DNA of 64,000 bases from Streptomyces sp. NBC_01428 (GTDB lineage Bacteria > Actinomycetota > Actinomycetes > Streptomycetales > Streptomycetaceae), in NCBI RefSeq assembly GCF_036231965.1, contig NZ_CP109499.1:3100001-3164000 (forward strand), given 5' to 3'. Numbering within the stretch: position 1 is the first letter of the stretch; each line of letters opens with the position of its first letter. A model generated the notes under the pieces. The model was not told the origin of the DNA. It made no database searches and worked only from the letters and a program-made list of their open reading frames with translations. Below are positions 7,235 through 14,907 of the stretch, piece after piece. A program made the position numbers and the translations under genes.

Positions 7235-8461
7235 TCACCGCCGGAAGCCCGCCTTCCACTCTTTCCAGTTCATGTTCCAGCCGCCGAGCCCGTTGTCGGC
7301 CGCGACCTGCTTGTCGTTGCTGTGCACGACCTCGACGACGTCGCCGACGAGGCTGCGGTCGAAGAACCAGCCCGCGGGGGTGTCGGAACCGCCTCCCTTG
7401 ACGTCCCGCAGGCCCACGCAGCCGTGGCTGACGTTGGTGTGCCCGAAGGCGTCCGGCGCCCAGTAGTTGCCGTGCAGGAACGTCCCGGAGTCGGTGAGGC
7501 GCATCGCGTGCGGGACGTCCGGGATGTTGTACTCGCCGCCGAAACCGACCGTGCGGCTGTTCATCCGGGTCACCTCGAGCATCTCGGTGACGACCATCTT
7601 CCCGTTGTACGTGGTCGTCCTGGGCGCCCCCGCGGTGATCGGCACCGTGGCGAGCAGGGCGCCGTCGCGGCGGACCTGCATGGTGTGCGCGCGGGCGTCG
7701 ACGAGGGAGACCTGACTGCGGCCGACGGTGAAGGCGAAGGTCTTCGACTGGAGTCCGTAGACGCCGGGTGCCGCCTCCACGTCGCGCAGGCGCAGGTCGA
7801 CGGTGACCTTCGTGCCGGGCTTCCAGTACGTCTCGGGGCGGAAGTCGACGCGGTCCTTGCCGAACCAGTGCGGGCGGATCTCGACGGCCGGGCTCGCCTC
7901 CACCCGGATGGCCCGCTCGACGGCGGCCCGGTTCTCGATCTCCCGGTTGAACTCCAGGGAGACGATCATTCCGGTGCCGACGGTGGACCGGTTCTCCGGG
8001 GTGACATAGCCGATGAAGCGCTCGTCGGGGACCTCCGTGGTGAAGGTGGTGTGCCGGGCCGAGCGGCGTCCGTGCCCGTCCAGAGCCACCGCGTCGATGG
8101 TGTACTTGGCGGCGAGCGCGAGCCGCGGGTCGTCCGGTTTCCAGGACAGGCCGTCGTCGGAGATCCGCCCGGACACCGGGGACTCCTGGGCGTCCTGGGA
8201 CTTGACGACCCTCACGGACTCCAGGCGACCGCCGGGCACCCGTACCGTGAGGGGCTGCCGCGGGCGGACCCCCTTGGCGGTGTCGTCGGGCGTGATGTGG
8301 ATGACGTCCTCGGGCGAGCGGGGTTTGCCGAACGCCTCACCGATCCCTTTCGAGATCCCGTCGGAGGAGCAGCCGGCGGCTCCGGCCAGCAGACCGGCCC
8401 AGGTCAGTACGGCGGCCAGCGCGGCCCCTGCGCGCCGCGCGCGCGTCGGTACGTGGTTCAC
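7235..8461 (-). CDS. L,D-transpeptidase lipoprotein, paralogue of the preceding enzyme
   Basis: A 408-residue protein from GTG 8461. The frame is open further (to 8950), but the extension overlaps the start of glgX on the other strand and looks non-coding. The N-terminus has an Arg-rich n-region and lipobox AGAAGC (Cys31). Two Ig-like domains precede a YkuD domain with HGNYWAPDAFGHTNVSHGC; the catalytic cysteine is Cys348. Many blocks are shared with the neighbouring paralogue (MVxxExLxVTRMN, GGEYxIxDVPHAxRLT). The linker after the lipid anchor is much shorter than in the paralogue. It is expected to make 3-3 cross-links in peptidoglycan and is transcribed divergently from glgX across about 150 bp. 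Confidence 0.9.
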   Translation of the reverse strand: MNHVPTRARRAGAALAAVLTWAGLLAGAAGCSSDGISKGIGEAFGKPRSPEDVIHITPDDTAKGVRPRQPLTVRVPGGRLESVRVVKSQDAQESPVSGRISDDGLSWKPDDPRLALAAKYTIDAVALDGHGRRSARHTTFTTEVPDERFIGYVTPENRSTVGTGMIVSLEFNREIENRAAVERAIRVEASPAVEIRPHWFGKDRVDFRPETYWKPGTKVTVDLRLRDVEAAPGVYGLQSKTFAFTVGRSQVSLVDARAHTMQVRRDGALLATVPITAGAPRTTTYNGKMVVTEMLEVTRMNSRTVGFGGEYNIPDVPHAMRLTDSGTFLHGNYWAPDAFGHTNVSHGCVGLRDVKGGGSDTPAGWFFDRSLVGDVVEVVHSNDKQVAADNGLGGWNMNWKEWKAGFRR

Positions 8462-8612
8462 AAGGGACCCAACGACGGCGCCCCGCCGGGGAAACGTGAG
8501 TGCGAGCCACGCGGTGGGCAGAACAGTGGGGAGGACGACGCGACAAGGAGCTGCGGCCGGGACGCCGTACGCCCCTTTTCGTTGCGTTCCACGAGCCGCG
8601 GGAGGCTGATCG

Positions 8613-10922
8613 GTGTCGAGCGCACCCGAGCAGGAGGCAGTCCACCAGGGACATGCCGCTGAACTGCCCATGCAGACCGCCACGGAACCGGCGGGGCGGT
8701 CCACAGCCGTGCCCGCGACCACGGAGCCGGAACCGGCCGCTCCCGCGCCGAACGGTGCCCGGCGCCCGAAGGCGACCGCCGTCTCCGTGTGGCCGGGTGC
8801 CCCGACTCCGCTCGGCGCACGCTTCCGGGTCGGCCCGGACGGCACCACCGGCACCAACTTCGCGCTGTGGGCGGGCGGGGCGGAGGCCGTCGACCTGTGT
8901 CTCTTCGACGAGGCGGGCTCCGAGACGCGCGTCCCGCTCACCGAACTCACCCACGAGATCTGGCACGGCTTCGTCCCCGGCGTGCTCCCCGGCCGCCGCT
9001 ACGGCTTCCGGGTGCACGGCCGCTGGGACCCGTGGACCGGCGCCCGCTGGAACCCGGCGAAGCTGCTCCTCGACCCGTACGCGCGCGCGGTGGACGGCGA
9101 CTTCACGCTGCCTCCCGAGGTGTACGGGCACGTCCGGGACTGGCCGCAACAGCACGTCGCCGACACCGTGCGCGACGACCGGGACTCGGCGCCGTTCGTC
9201 CCCAAGGGCGTCGTCGTGCAGGACGACGACGACTGGGCCGACGACCACCGCCCGAAGACCCCCTGGGCCGACTCGGTGATCTACGAGCTGCACGTCCGCG
9301 GATTCACCCGTCTGCACCCCGGAATCCCCGAGGAACTGCGCGGCACCTACGCGGGACTCGCGCATCCGGCCGCGATCGAGCACCTGGTGAGGCTCGGGGT
9401 GACGGCGGTGGAGCTGCTGCCAGTGCACCAGTTCGCCCACGAGGACCATCTGCTGCGCCGGGGCCTGAAGAACTACTGGGGCTACAACTCGATCGGCTAC
9501 TTCGCCCCGCACGCGGGCTACGCGGCCTCCGGGACGACGGGCCAGCAGGTCGGCGAGTTCAAGCGGATGGTGCGCGCGCTGCACGCGGCCGGCATCGAGG
9601 TCATCCTCGACGTGGTCTACAACCACACCGCGGAGGCGGGCGAGCTGGGCCCGATGCTGTCGCTGCGCGGCATCGACAACCGCGGCTACTACCGGCTCCA
9701 GTCCGACGCCCGCCGTTACGCCGACTACACGGGCTGCGGCAACACCCTGCACGTCGTGCAGCCGCAGGTGCTGCGGCTGATCACGGACTCGCTGCGGTAC
9801 TGGGTGACCGAGATGGGCGTCGACGGCTTCCGTTTCGACCTCGCGGCCGCGCTCGCCCGGTCCATGCACGACGTCGACATGCTGTCGCCGTTCCTCGCCG
9901 TCATCGCGCAGGACCCGGTGCTGCGCCGGGTCAAGCTGATCGCCGAGCCGTGGGACGTGGGCTCGGGCGGCTACCAGGTGGGTGCCTTCCCGCCGCTGTG
10001 GACGGAGTGGAACGACCGCTACCGCAACGCCGTACGGGACTTCTGGCGCGGTGCCCTGCCCGACGTGCGGGACCTGGGGTACCGGCTGTCCGGGTCGAGC
10101 GACCTGTACGCCTGGGGCGGCCGGCGCCCGTACGCGTCGGTGAACTTCGTGACCGCGCACGACGGTTTCACCCTGCGGGACATGGTGTCCTACGAGCGCA
10201 AGCACAACGAGGCGAACGGCGAGGGCAACCGGGACGGCACGGACGACAACCGCGCCTGGAACGGCGGGGTGGAGGGCGAGAGCGCGGACGAGGGCCTCCA
10301 GGCGCTGCGGCGGCAGCAGTTGAGGAACCTGCTGACCACCCTGCTGCTGTCGACCGGTGTCCCGATGCTGGTCGCCGGCGACGAGTTCGGGCGGACCCAG
10401 CGGGGCAACAACAACGCGTACTGCCAGGACAACGAGATCAGCTGGGTCGACTGGACGCAGTTGGAGGACCCCGGCTGGCGGGCGCTGTTCGAGCTGACGT
10501 CCCGGCTGATCGCGCTGCGGCACGAGCATCCGGTGCTGCGCCGGCGGGCGTTCTTCTCCGGGCGGGCCCATTCGGCCGACGGGCTGCGGGACCTGGCCTG
10601 GTTCACCGCGCGGGGCACCGAGATGACGGAACGCGACTGGTACGCGCCCGCCGCGACGGTCGGGATGTACCTGTCCGGGCGGGACATCCCGGGCCGGGAC
10701 GCGCTGGGCGTCCCGGTGACCGACGACAGTTTCCTCGCCGTGCTGCACGCCGGGGACCGGCCGGCCTCCTTCGAACTGCCGGGGCTGCCGTGGGCCGCTC
10801 GCTACGAGGTGGTCGTGGACACCTCGCGGGAGGAGCAGGGCGAGGCGCCCGGTGTCGTGCACCGGGCGGGGACGGCGATCACGGTGCCGGGGCGGTCGGT
10901 GCTGCTGCTGAAGGTGTGCTGA
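8613..10922 (+). CDS. glgX: Glycogen debranching enzyme GlgX (isoamylase-type, GH13_11)
   Basis: A 769-residue cytosolic enzyme that hydrolyses alpha-1,6 branch points in glycogen, usually after phosphorylase has shortened the outer chains. The start is GTG 8613 with GGGAGG upstream; an in-frame ATG lies at 8670. Residues 1-65 are an Ala/Pro-rich extension, followed by a CBM48-like N-terminal domain (GTNFALWAGGAEAVDLCLFD) and the GH13 barrel. Catalytic residues are Asp409 (VDGFRFDLA, nucleophile), Glu445 (LIAEPWDVG, acid/base) and Asp517 (TAHDGFTL). It is separated from the main glycogen block (27.6-40.2 kb) by transporters and proteases but clearly belongs to the same metabolism. Confidence 0.95.
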   Translation: MSSAPEQEAVHQGHAAELPMQTATEPAGRSTAVPATTEPEPAAPAPNGARRPKATAVSVWPGAPTPLGARFRVGPDGTTGTNFALWAGGAEAVDLCLFDEAGSETRVPLTELTHEIWHGFVPGVLPGRRYGFRVHGRWDPWTGARWNPAKLLLDPYARAVDGDFTLPPEVYGHVRDWPQQHVADTVRDDRDSAPFVPKGVVVQDDDDWADDHRPKTPWADSVIYELHVRGFTRLHPGIPEELRGTYAGLAHPAAIEHLVRLGVTAVELLPVHQFAHEDHLLRRGLKNYWGYNSIGYFAPHAGYAASGTTGQQVGEFKRMVRALHAAGIEVILDVVYNHTAEAGELGPMLSLRGIDNRGYYRLQSDARRYADYTGCGNTLHVVQPQVLRLITDSLRYWVTEMGVDGFRFDLAAALARSMHDVDMLSPFLAVIAQDPVLRRVKLIAEPWDVGSGGYQVGAFPPLWTEWNDRYRNAVRDFWRGALPDVRDLGYRLSGSSDLYAWGGRRPYASVNFVTAHDGFTLRDMVSYERKHNEANGEGNRDGTDDNRAWNGGVEGESADEGLQALRRQQLRNLLTTLLLSTGVPMLVAGDEFGRTQRGNNNAYCQDNEISWVDWTQLEDPGWRALFELTSRLIALRHEHPVLRRRAFFSGRAHSADGLRDLAWFTARGTEMTERDWYAPAATVGMYLSGRDIPGRDALGVPVTDDSFLAVLHAGDRPASFELPGLPWAARYEVVVDTSREEQGEAPGVVHRAGTAITVPGRSVLLLKVC

Positions 10923-10952
10923 GGGTGCGCAGAGGAGCGCGTGCCGGAGCGG

Positions 10953-10977
10953 CGGGGCCGTCTCGGGCCGGGCCCCG
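10953..10977 (-). terminator. Hairpin abutting the response-regulator stop codon
   Basis: CGGGGCC and GGCCCCG form a 7-bp stem around an 11-base loop. It is placed between the convergent glgX and response-regulator genes and probably serves both. Confidence 0.45.
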
Positions 10978-11637
10978 TCAGCCGAGGATGCCCCGGTCGT
11001 AGGCCCGGGCGACCGCTGCCGCGCGGTCCTTGACGCCGAGCTTGTTGTACAGGTGGGTGAGGTGCGTCTTGACGGTGGCCTCGCTGATGAACAGCACCCG
11101 GGCGATCTCGCGGTTGGAGGTGCCCCGGGCGACCAGCGCCAGCACCTCGCGTTCGCGGGCGGAGAGGGACTCGGCGGGCGCGGGGGCGCGCACCGCGGAC
11201 ACCAGACGGGAGGCGACCGCCGGGGACAGCACGGTGCGGCCCTCCGCCGCCGCGCGGACGGCGGTGAACAGCTCGTCGCGGGGCGCGTCCTTGAGGAGGT
11301 AGCCGGTCGCGCCCGCCTCGATGGCGGGCAGGGTGTCGGAGTCGGTGTCGTACGTCGTCAGGACGAGGACCTTGGCGCGGGCGCCGCGGCGGGTGAGTTC
11401 GGCGATGGCCTCGACGCCGTTGCCGCCGGGCATCCGCAGGTCCATCAGGACGACGTCCGGGTCGAGGGACGCGGCGAGCGCCACCGCCTCCACCCCGTCC
11501 GAGGCCTCGCCGAGCACCGTGAAGCCGGGGGCGGACTCGAACATGCCGCGCAGTCCGTCGCGTACGACGGGATGGTCGTCGACGAGGAGGAGGGTGATCA
11601 CGGCGTCGGAGCGGCGGGCCGCGGGGTCATCGGTCAT
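10978..11637 (-). CDS. NarL/DesR-type response regulator (REC plus LuxR HTH)
   Basis: A 219-residue DNA-binding response regulator. The receiver domain (about 13-130) has the acidic pair Asp20-Asp21, phospho-acceptor Asp66 in VVLMDLRMPG and the conserved Lys in YLLKDAP. The C-terminal LuxR helix-turn-helix (about 150-215) reads LSAREREVLALVARGTSNREIARVL...TVKTHL. Its start overlaps the end of the histidine kinase gene by 11 bp, making it the last gene of a leftward operon of ABC ATPase, ABC permease, sensor kinase and regulator. It probably controls that operon, perhaps through the palindrome at 14699-14720. Confidence 0.93.
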   Translation of the reverse strand: MTDDPAARRSDAVITLLLVDDHPVVRDGLRGMFESAPGFTVLGEASDGVEAVALAASLDPDVVLMDLRMPGGNGVEAIAELTRRGARAKVLVLTTYDTDSDTLPAIEAGATGYLLKDAPRDELFTAVRAAAEGRTVLSPAVASRLVSAVRAPAPAESLSAREREVLALVARGTSNREIARVLFISEATVKTHLTHLYNKLGVKDRAAAVARAYDRGILG

Positions 11638-12949
11638 GGCGCACCAACGGTACGCGAGCGGAGACCGCCGTGCCGTGTCCCGGCTCGGACTCGACGGTGA
11701 GGGAGCCGGCGATGCGTTCGGCGCGGGCGCGCATGCCGTCGAGGCCGAACCCTCCGGTGCCGGTGCGGGCGGGGACGGCGAGCGGGTCGAAGCCGTGTCC
11801 GTCGTCGCGGACGTCGAGGGTGACCTCGTCGACCATGAAGCTGAGGGTCACCCCGACCCGGCCGGCGCGGGCGTGCCGGGAGGCGTTCGAGAGGGCTTCC
11901 TGAGCGATCCGCAGGAGGGTCGCCGAGACCTCGTCGTGGAGCTGCTCGGCGACGCCGGTGACGGTGAACTCGGCCCGGACGTCGTTGCGTTCGCCCCATT
12001 CGGCGACGGTCTTCTTCAGCGCCTCGGGCAGGCCGTCGTCGGCCAGGGCCACGGGGGCGAGGTTCTGCACGGAGCGGCGGGCCTCGCCGAGGCTGTGCCG
12101 GGCGAGGTCGGCGGCGCGGGTCACGTGGTCGCGGGCGGCGGCCGGGTCCGGGGTGCCGGAGACGACCTGGAGCTGGGCGATGATGCCGGTCAGGCCCTGC
12201 GCGATGGTGTCGTGGATCTCGGCGGCGAGCCGGCGGCGCTCGTCCGCGACTCCGGCCTCCCGCGCCTGGACGAGGAGTTGGGCGTGCAGGGCGGCGTTCT
12301 CGTCGAGGGCCTGCTGCAACGCGGTGTTCGTGCGCTCCAGTTCGGCGATGGTGGCGGCCTGGACGAGGGCCCGCTCGTTCTCCTTGGCGTTGAGGTGGCC
12401 CATGATCGCGGCGAGGGTGACGTTGACGGCGAGCAGCCCGCCGAACACGGCCCAGCCGACGGCGCCGTGCGGCGGCAGCCCGCCGGACTGCGATCCGGCC
12501 ACCACGACGACCGCGGCGATCACCCCCACCCGCACCGTGCGGCGGGGCAGCAGCCGCTCGACGTCGAAGTAGGAGGCGGCCGCGTAGAAGGCGTAGAACG
12601 GGTTGGTCAGGGCGAGGACGAAGGCGATGGCCCAGCGGATCCAGAAGTAGCCGATGCTGGCGGGGGTCGGGCCGGGTCTGCTGCGCATCGCCCGGATCCA
12701 CCAGAGCTGGAGGGCCAGCGCGGCGAGCACCAGCGGTACGCCCACGTACCAGTCCGTGCTGTTCATGCCGACGACGCCGGCCGTCGCCACGGAGAGGACG
12801 ACGGCGACGCCGAGCAGGCCGAGGGGGCCGTAGCGGTGGAAGCTGGCCCAGCGTTCCTCCACGGTCCGTGCCGCGGCGGCCGCGCTGTCCTGTCGCGGTG
12901 CGCTCGTCATGCGTTCAGTCTGCACGGCTTGGAGGTCCGTCACGGTCAC
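11627..12949 (-). CDS. Membrane histidine kinase (HisKA_3, DesK/NarX-type)
   Basis: A 440-residue sensor kinase. The ATG at 12949 overlaps the permease stop (ATGA), which fixes the start. About six hydrophobic segments lie between residues 45 and 165, with short extracytoplasmic loops, suggesting a membrane-sensing input domain. A coiled coil (about 185-235) leads to the HisKA_3 dimerisation helix RRRLAAEIHDTIAQGL with phospho-acceptor His246. The HATPase domain follows (ALSNASRHARA, DVRDDGHGFD, GFGLDGMRARAERIAGSL). It phosphorylates the regulator encoded just downstream. Coupling to a two-gene ABC transporter suggests it senses a membrane-active compound, as in DesK/LiaS-like systems. Confidence 0.92.
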   Translation of the reverse strand: MTVTDLQAVQTERMTSAPRQDSAAAAARTVEERWASFHRYGPLGLLGVAVVLSVATAGVVGMNSTDWYVGVPLVLAALALQLWWIRAMRSRPGPTPASIGYFWIRWAIAFVLALTNPFYAFYAAASYFDVERLLPRRTVRVGVIAAVVVVAGSQSGGLPPHGAVGWAVFGGLLAVNVTLAAIMGHLNAKENERALVQAATIAELERTNTALQQALDENAALHAQLLVQAREAGVADERRRLAAEIHDTIAQGLTGIIAQLQVVSGTPDPAAARDHVTRAADLARHSLGEARRSVQNLAPVALADDGLPEALKKTVAEWGERNDVRAEFTVTGVAEQLHDEVSATLLRIAQEALSNASRHARAGRVGVTLSFMVDEVTLDVRDDGHGFDPLAVPARTGTGGFGLDGMRARAERIAGSLTVESEPGHGTAVSARVPLVRHDR

Positions 12950-13743
12950 TCCCAGCGGAACCAGCGCGCGGCCCCGGCCGACAGCAGCACCGTCCAGGCG
13001 ACGAGGACGCCCAGGTGGGACCAGCCCGGCCAGTGCCCCGCGGCGGCCTGGTTCAGGGCCTGGGCGGCGGCGCCGAACGGCGTGTACCCGACGATCCGGG
13101 CGAGGGTGTCCGGCATGGCCTGCACCGGCAGCCAGACACCGGCGCAGAACATCATCGGGAAGAACACCGCGGACCCGATCGCGCCCGCGATCTTCGTCGT
13201 GCGGGACACGGCGGAGACCACCGCGCCGAGCGCGAGGGCGGCCAGGACGGCGAGGACCAGCGCGAGGAGGTAGCCGCCGGCCTGCCGGGGCAGGGTCACG
13301 TCGAAGACGAGGCGGCCGACGGTGAGCGCGAGCAGGGCGGAGACGAGTGCCGCGCCGCCGAACACCAGCATCTGCGCGGACAGCAGCGCGGCGGGCCGTA
13401 CGGGGGTGGTCGACATGCGGCGCAGGATGCCGCGCTCGCGGTAGCCGGTCAGGGACTGCGGCATCGACTGGAGACAGCCCACGATCAGACCGAGCAGGAC
13501 GGCGACGGGGACGTAGGCGTCGATGGGGCGCAGGCCGCCGAAGGAGGGGTCGGGCTGCCGGAAGGAGGGGATCGAGCCGAGGATCGCCAGCAGGAGGGTG
13601 GGGAAGAGCAGGATCCAGAAGATGGCGCCGGGTTCGCGGCGGAAGAGCCGGATCTCGGTCCGGACGACGGCGGTGTTCAGTCCGCCGCGGATACCGGATC
13701 GCAGGTCCGCGCGGGTGCCGGGGCGGGCGAGTGCGGTGCTCAT
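12946..13743 (-). CDS. ABC-2 type transporter permease (DrrB/YhhJ family)
   Basis: A 265-residue integral membrane protein starting at ATG 13743, overlapping the ATPase stop by four bases. The longer open frame upstream is a shadow of the ATPase gene. It has about six transmembrane segments: ILLFPTLLLAILGSI at about 45-60 and YVPVAVLLGLIVGCL near 85-100 start the set, and a GVWLPVQAMPDTLARIVGYTPFG loop before the last helix is characteristic of ABC-2 drug/lipid exporters. It forms the channel of an exporter powered by the adjacent ATPase. The substrate is unknown; DrrAB-type daunorubicin pumps and membrane-stress exporters share this plan. Confidence 0.92.
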   Translation of the reverse strand: MSTALARPGTRADLRSGIRGGLNTAVVRTEIRLFRREPGAIFWILLFPTLLLAILGSIPSFRQPDPSFGGLRPIDAYVPVAVLLGLIVGCLQSMPQSLTGYRERGILRRMSTTPVRPAALLSAQMLVFGGAALVSALLALTVGRLVFDVTLPRQAGGYLLALVLAVLAALALGAVVSAVSRTTKIAGAIGSAVFFPMMFCAGVWLPVQAMPDTLARIVGYTPFGAAAQALNQAAAGHWPGWSHLGVLVAWTVLLSAGAARWFRWE

Positions 13744-14642
13744 GCTGCTGCCTCCGTCAGGTCCAGGAACGCGTCGTCCAGGGTGGCGTCGGTGACGCGG
13801 AGTTGGTGGGCGGTGATGCGGTGGCGGGCGAGGAGGGTGATCACGGCGTTCACCGTCTCGTCGGTGCCGGACAGGGTGATCCGGCCGTCCTTGTCCTCCA
13901 CGGAGGCGAGCGCGGGCAGCGCGGCGAGGTCCCGCTCGTCCAGCGGCGCCGACGGCGTGAAGCTGATGACGGTCGAGCCGTTCGAGCGGCGGATCAGCCC
14001 GGCCGGGGTGTCCAGCGCGGCGACCCGGCCCTTGTCGATGACCGCGATCCGGTCGCAGAGCCGCTGGGCCTCCTCCATGAAGTGGGTGACGAGGAGGACG
14101 GTGACGCCCTGCGCGCGGATGTCCTCGATGAGTTCCCAGGTGTCGCGGCGGGCCCGCGGGTCGAGCCCGGTGGTCAGCTCGTCGAGGACGACGACGCGCG
14201 GGTTGCCGATGAGCGCGAGCGCGATGAACAGGCGCTGTTTCTGGCCACCGGAGAGTTTGCCGAACCCGGTGGTGAGCCGGTCGGTGAGGCCGAGGCGTTC
14301 GGCGAGCGGGCGCCAGTCGGCGGGGTGCGGATAGAAGGCGGCGTACAGCTCCAGTGCCTCGCGCACGGTGAGCTTGGCCTGGAGTTCGCTCTGCTGGAGC
14401 TGGGCGCCGAGGACGCGGCTGGTGGCCTCGCGGTCGGCGAAGGGGTCGAGCCCGGTGACCCGGACCCGGCCGGCGTCCGGGACCCGCAGGCCCTCGACGC
14501 ACTCGACGGTGGTGGTCTTGCCGGCGCCGTTCGGGCCGAGGATCCCGAAGATCTCGCCCTCCTCGACGGTGAAGGAGACACCGTCGACGACGGCCCGGCC
14601 GCCGTAGGACTTGCGCAGTCCGCTCACTTCGATGACTGACAT
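13740..14642 (-). CDS. ABC transporter ATP-binding protein (DrrA family)
   Basis: A 300-residue ATPase, starting at ATG 14642 (MSVIEVSGLRKSYG) with GGAGG upstream; the frame extends 60 bp further. Walker A is GPNGAGKTTT, the signature is KLSGGQKQRLFIALAL, Walker B is RVVVLDELTTGLD and the H-loop is LLVTHFMEEA. The C-terminal 80 residues form the substrate-coupling domain common to DrrA proteins. It energises the permease encoded next and starts the four-gene operon that ends with the two-component system. All catalytic residues are intact. Confidence 0.93.
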   Translation of the reverse strand: MSVIEVSGLRKSYGGRAVVDGVSFTVEEGEIFGILGPNGAGKTTTVECVEGLRVPDAGRVRVTGLDPFADREATSRVLGAQLQQSELQAKLTVREALELYAAFYPHPADWRPLAERLGLTDRLTTGFGKLSGGQKQRLFIALALIGNPRVVVLDELTTGLDPRARRDTWELIEDIRAQGVTVLLVTHFMEEAQRLCDRIAVIDKGRVAALDTPAGLIRRSNGSTVISFTPSAPLDERDLAALPALASVEDKDGRITLSGTDETVNAVITLLARHRITAHQLRVTDATLDDAFLDLTEAAA

Positions 14643-14698
14643 GCTCCGAGCCTCCCGCCCGGACCCCGGCCGGCACATCGGCCATCGCGCTCGAAGCG

Positions 14699-14720
14699 GC
14701 ATCAGCCGATCGGTTGATGC
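14699..14720. promoter_or_regulatory. 22-bp near-perfect palindrome in the divergent ABC promoter region
   Basis: GCATCAGCCGAT-CGGTTGATGC is symmetric at ten of eleven base pairs. It lies 57 bp upstream of the DrrA-like ATPase start and 188 bp upstream of the rightward ABC exporter start. Size and placement fit the binding site of the LuxR-type regulator encoded in the leftward operon; this is inference. The rest of the 266-bp gap shows no other clear signal. Confidence 0.5.
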
Positions 14721-14907
14721 GGCACTACGACCCGGGCGCGGGACCCTGGCCTCGGGCCGGGCCGTCCGGGGCGTGGGCGCACGTGCCGTGTCCGGGCGTG
14801 AGCGGACCCCGGGGGCCCGGAGGGCACGGACGCCGAGAGTCCGGATCGTTCCGGTGCGGCCAAAACTCGGTGGGCACTGTCAGTGCCACTCCGTAGGCTC
14901 GCCCGTG

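Noticed and set aside
7235..8950. The full 571-codon frame of the second L,D-transpeptidase
   Set aside because: The extra 163 codons lack a signal sequence at the new N-terminus, bury the lipobox and overlap the glgX start on the other strand.
8337..10862. An 841-codon minus-strand frame across glgX
   Set aside because: Composition is Arg/Pro/His/Val-rich without motifs and lies entirely opposite the well-supported glgX gene.
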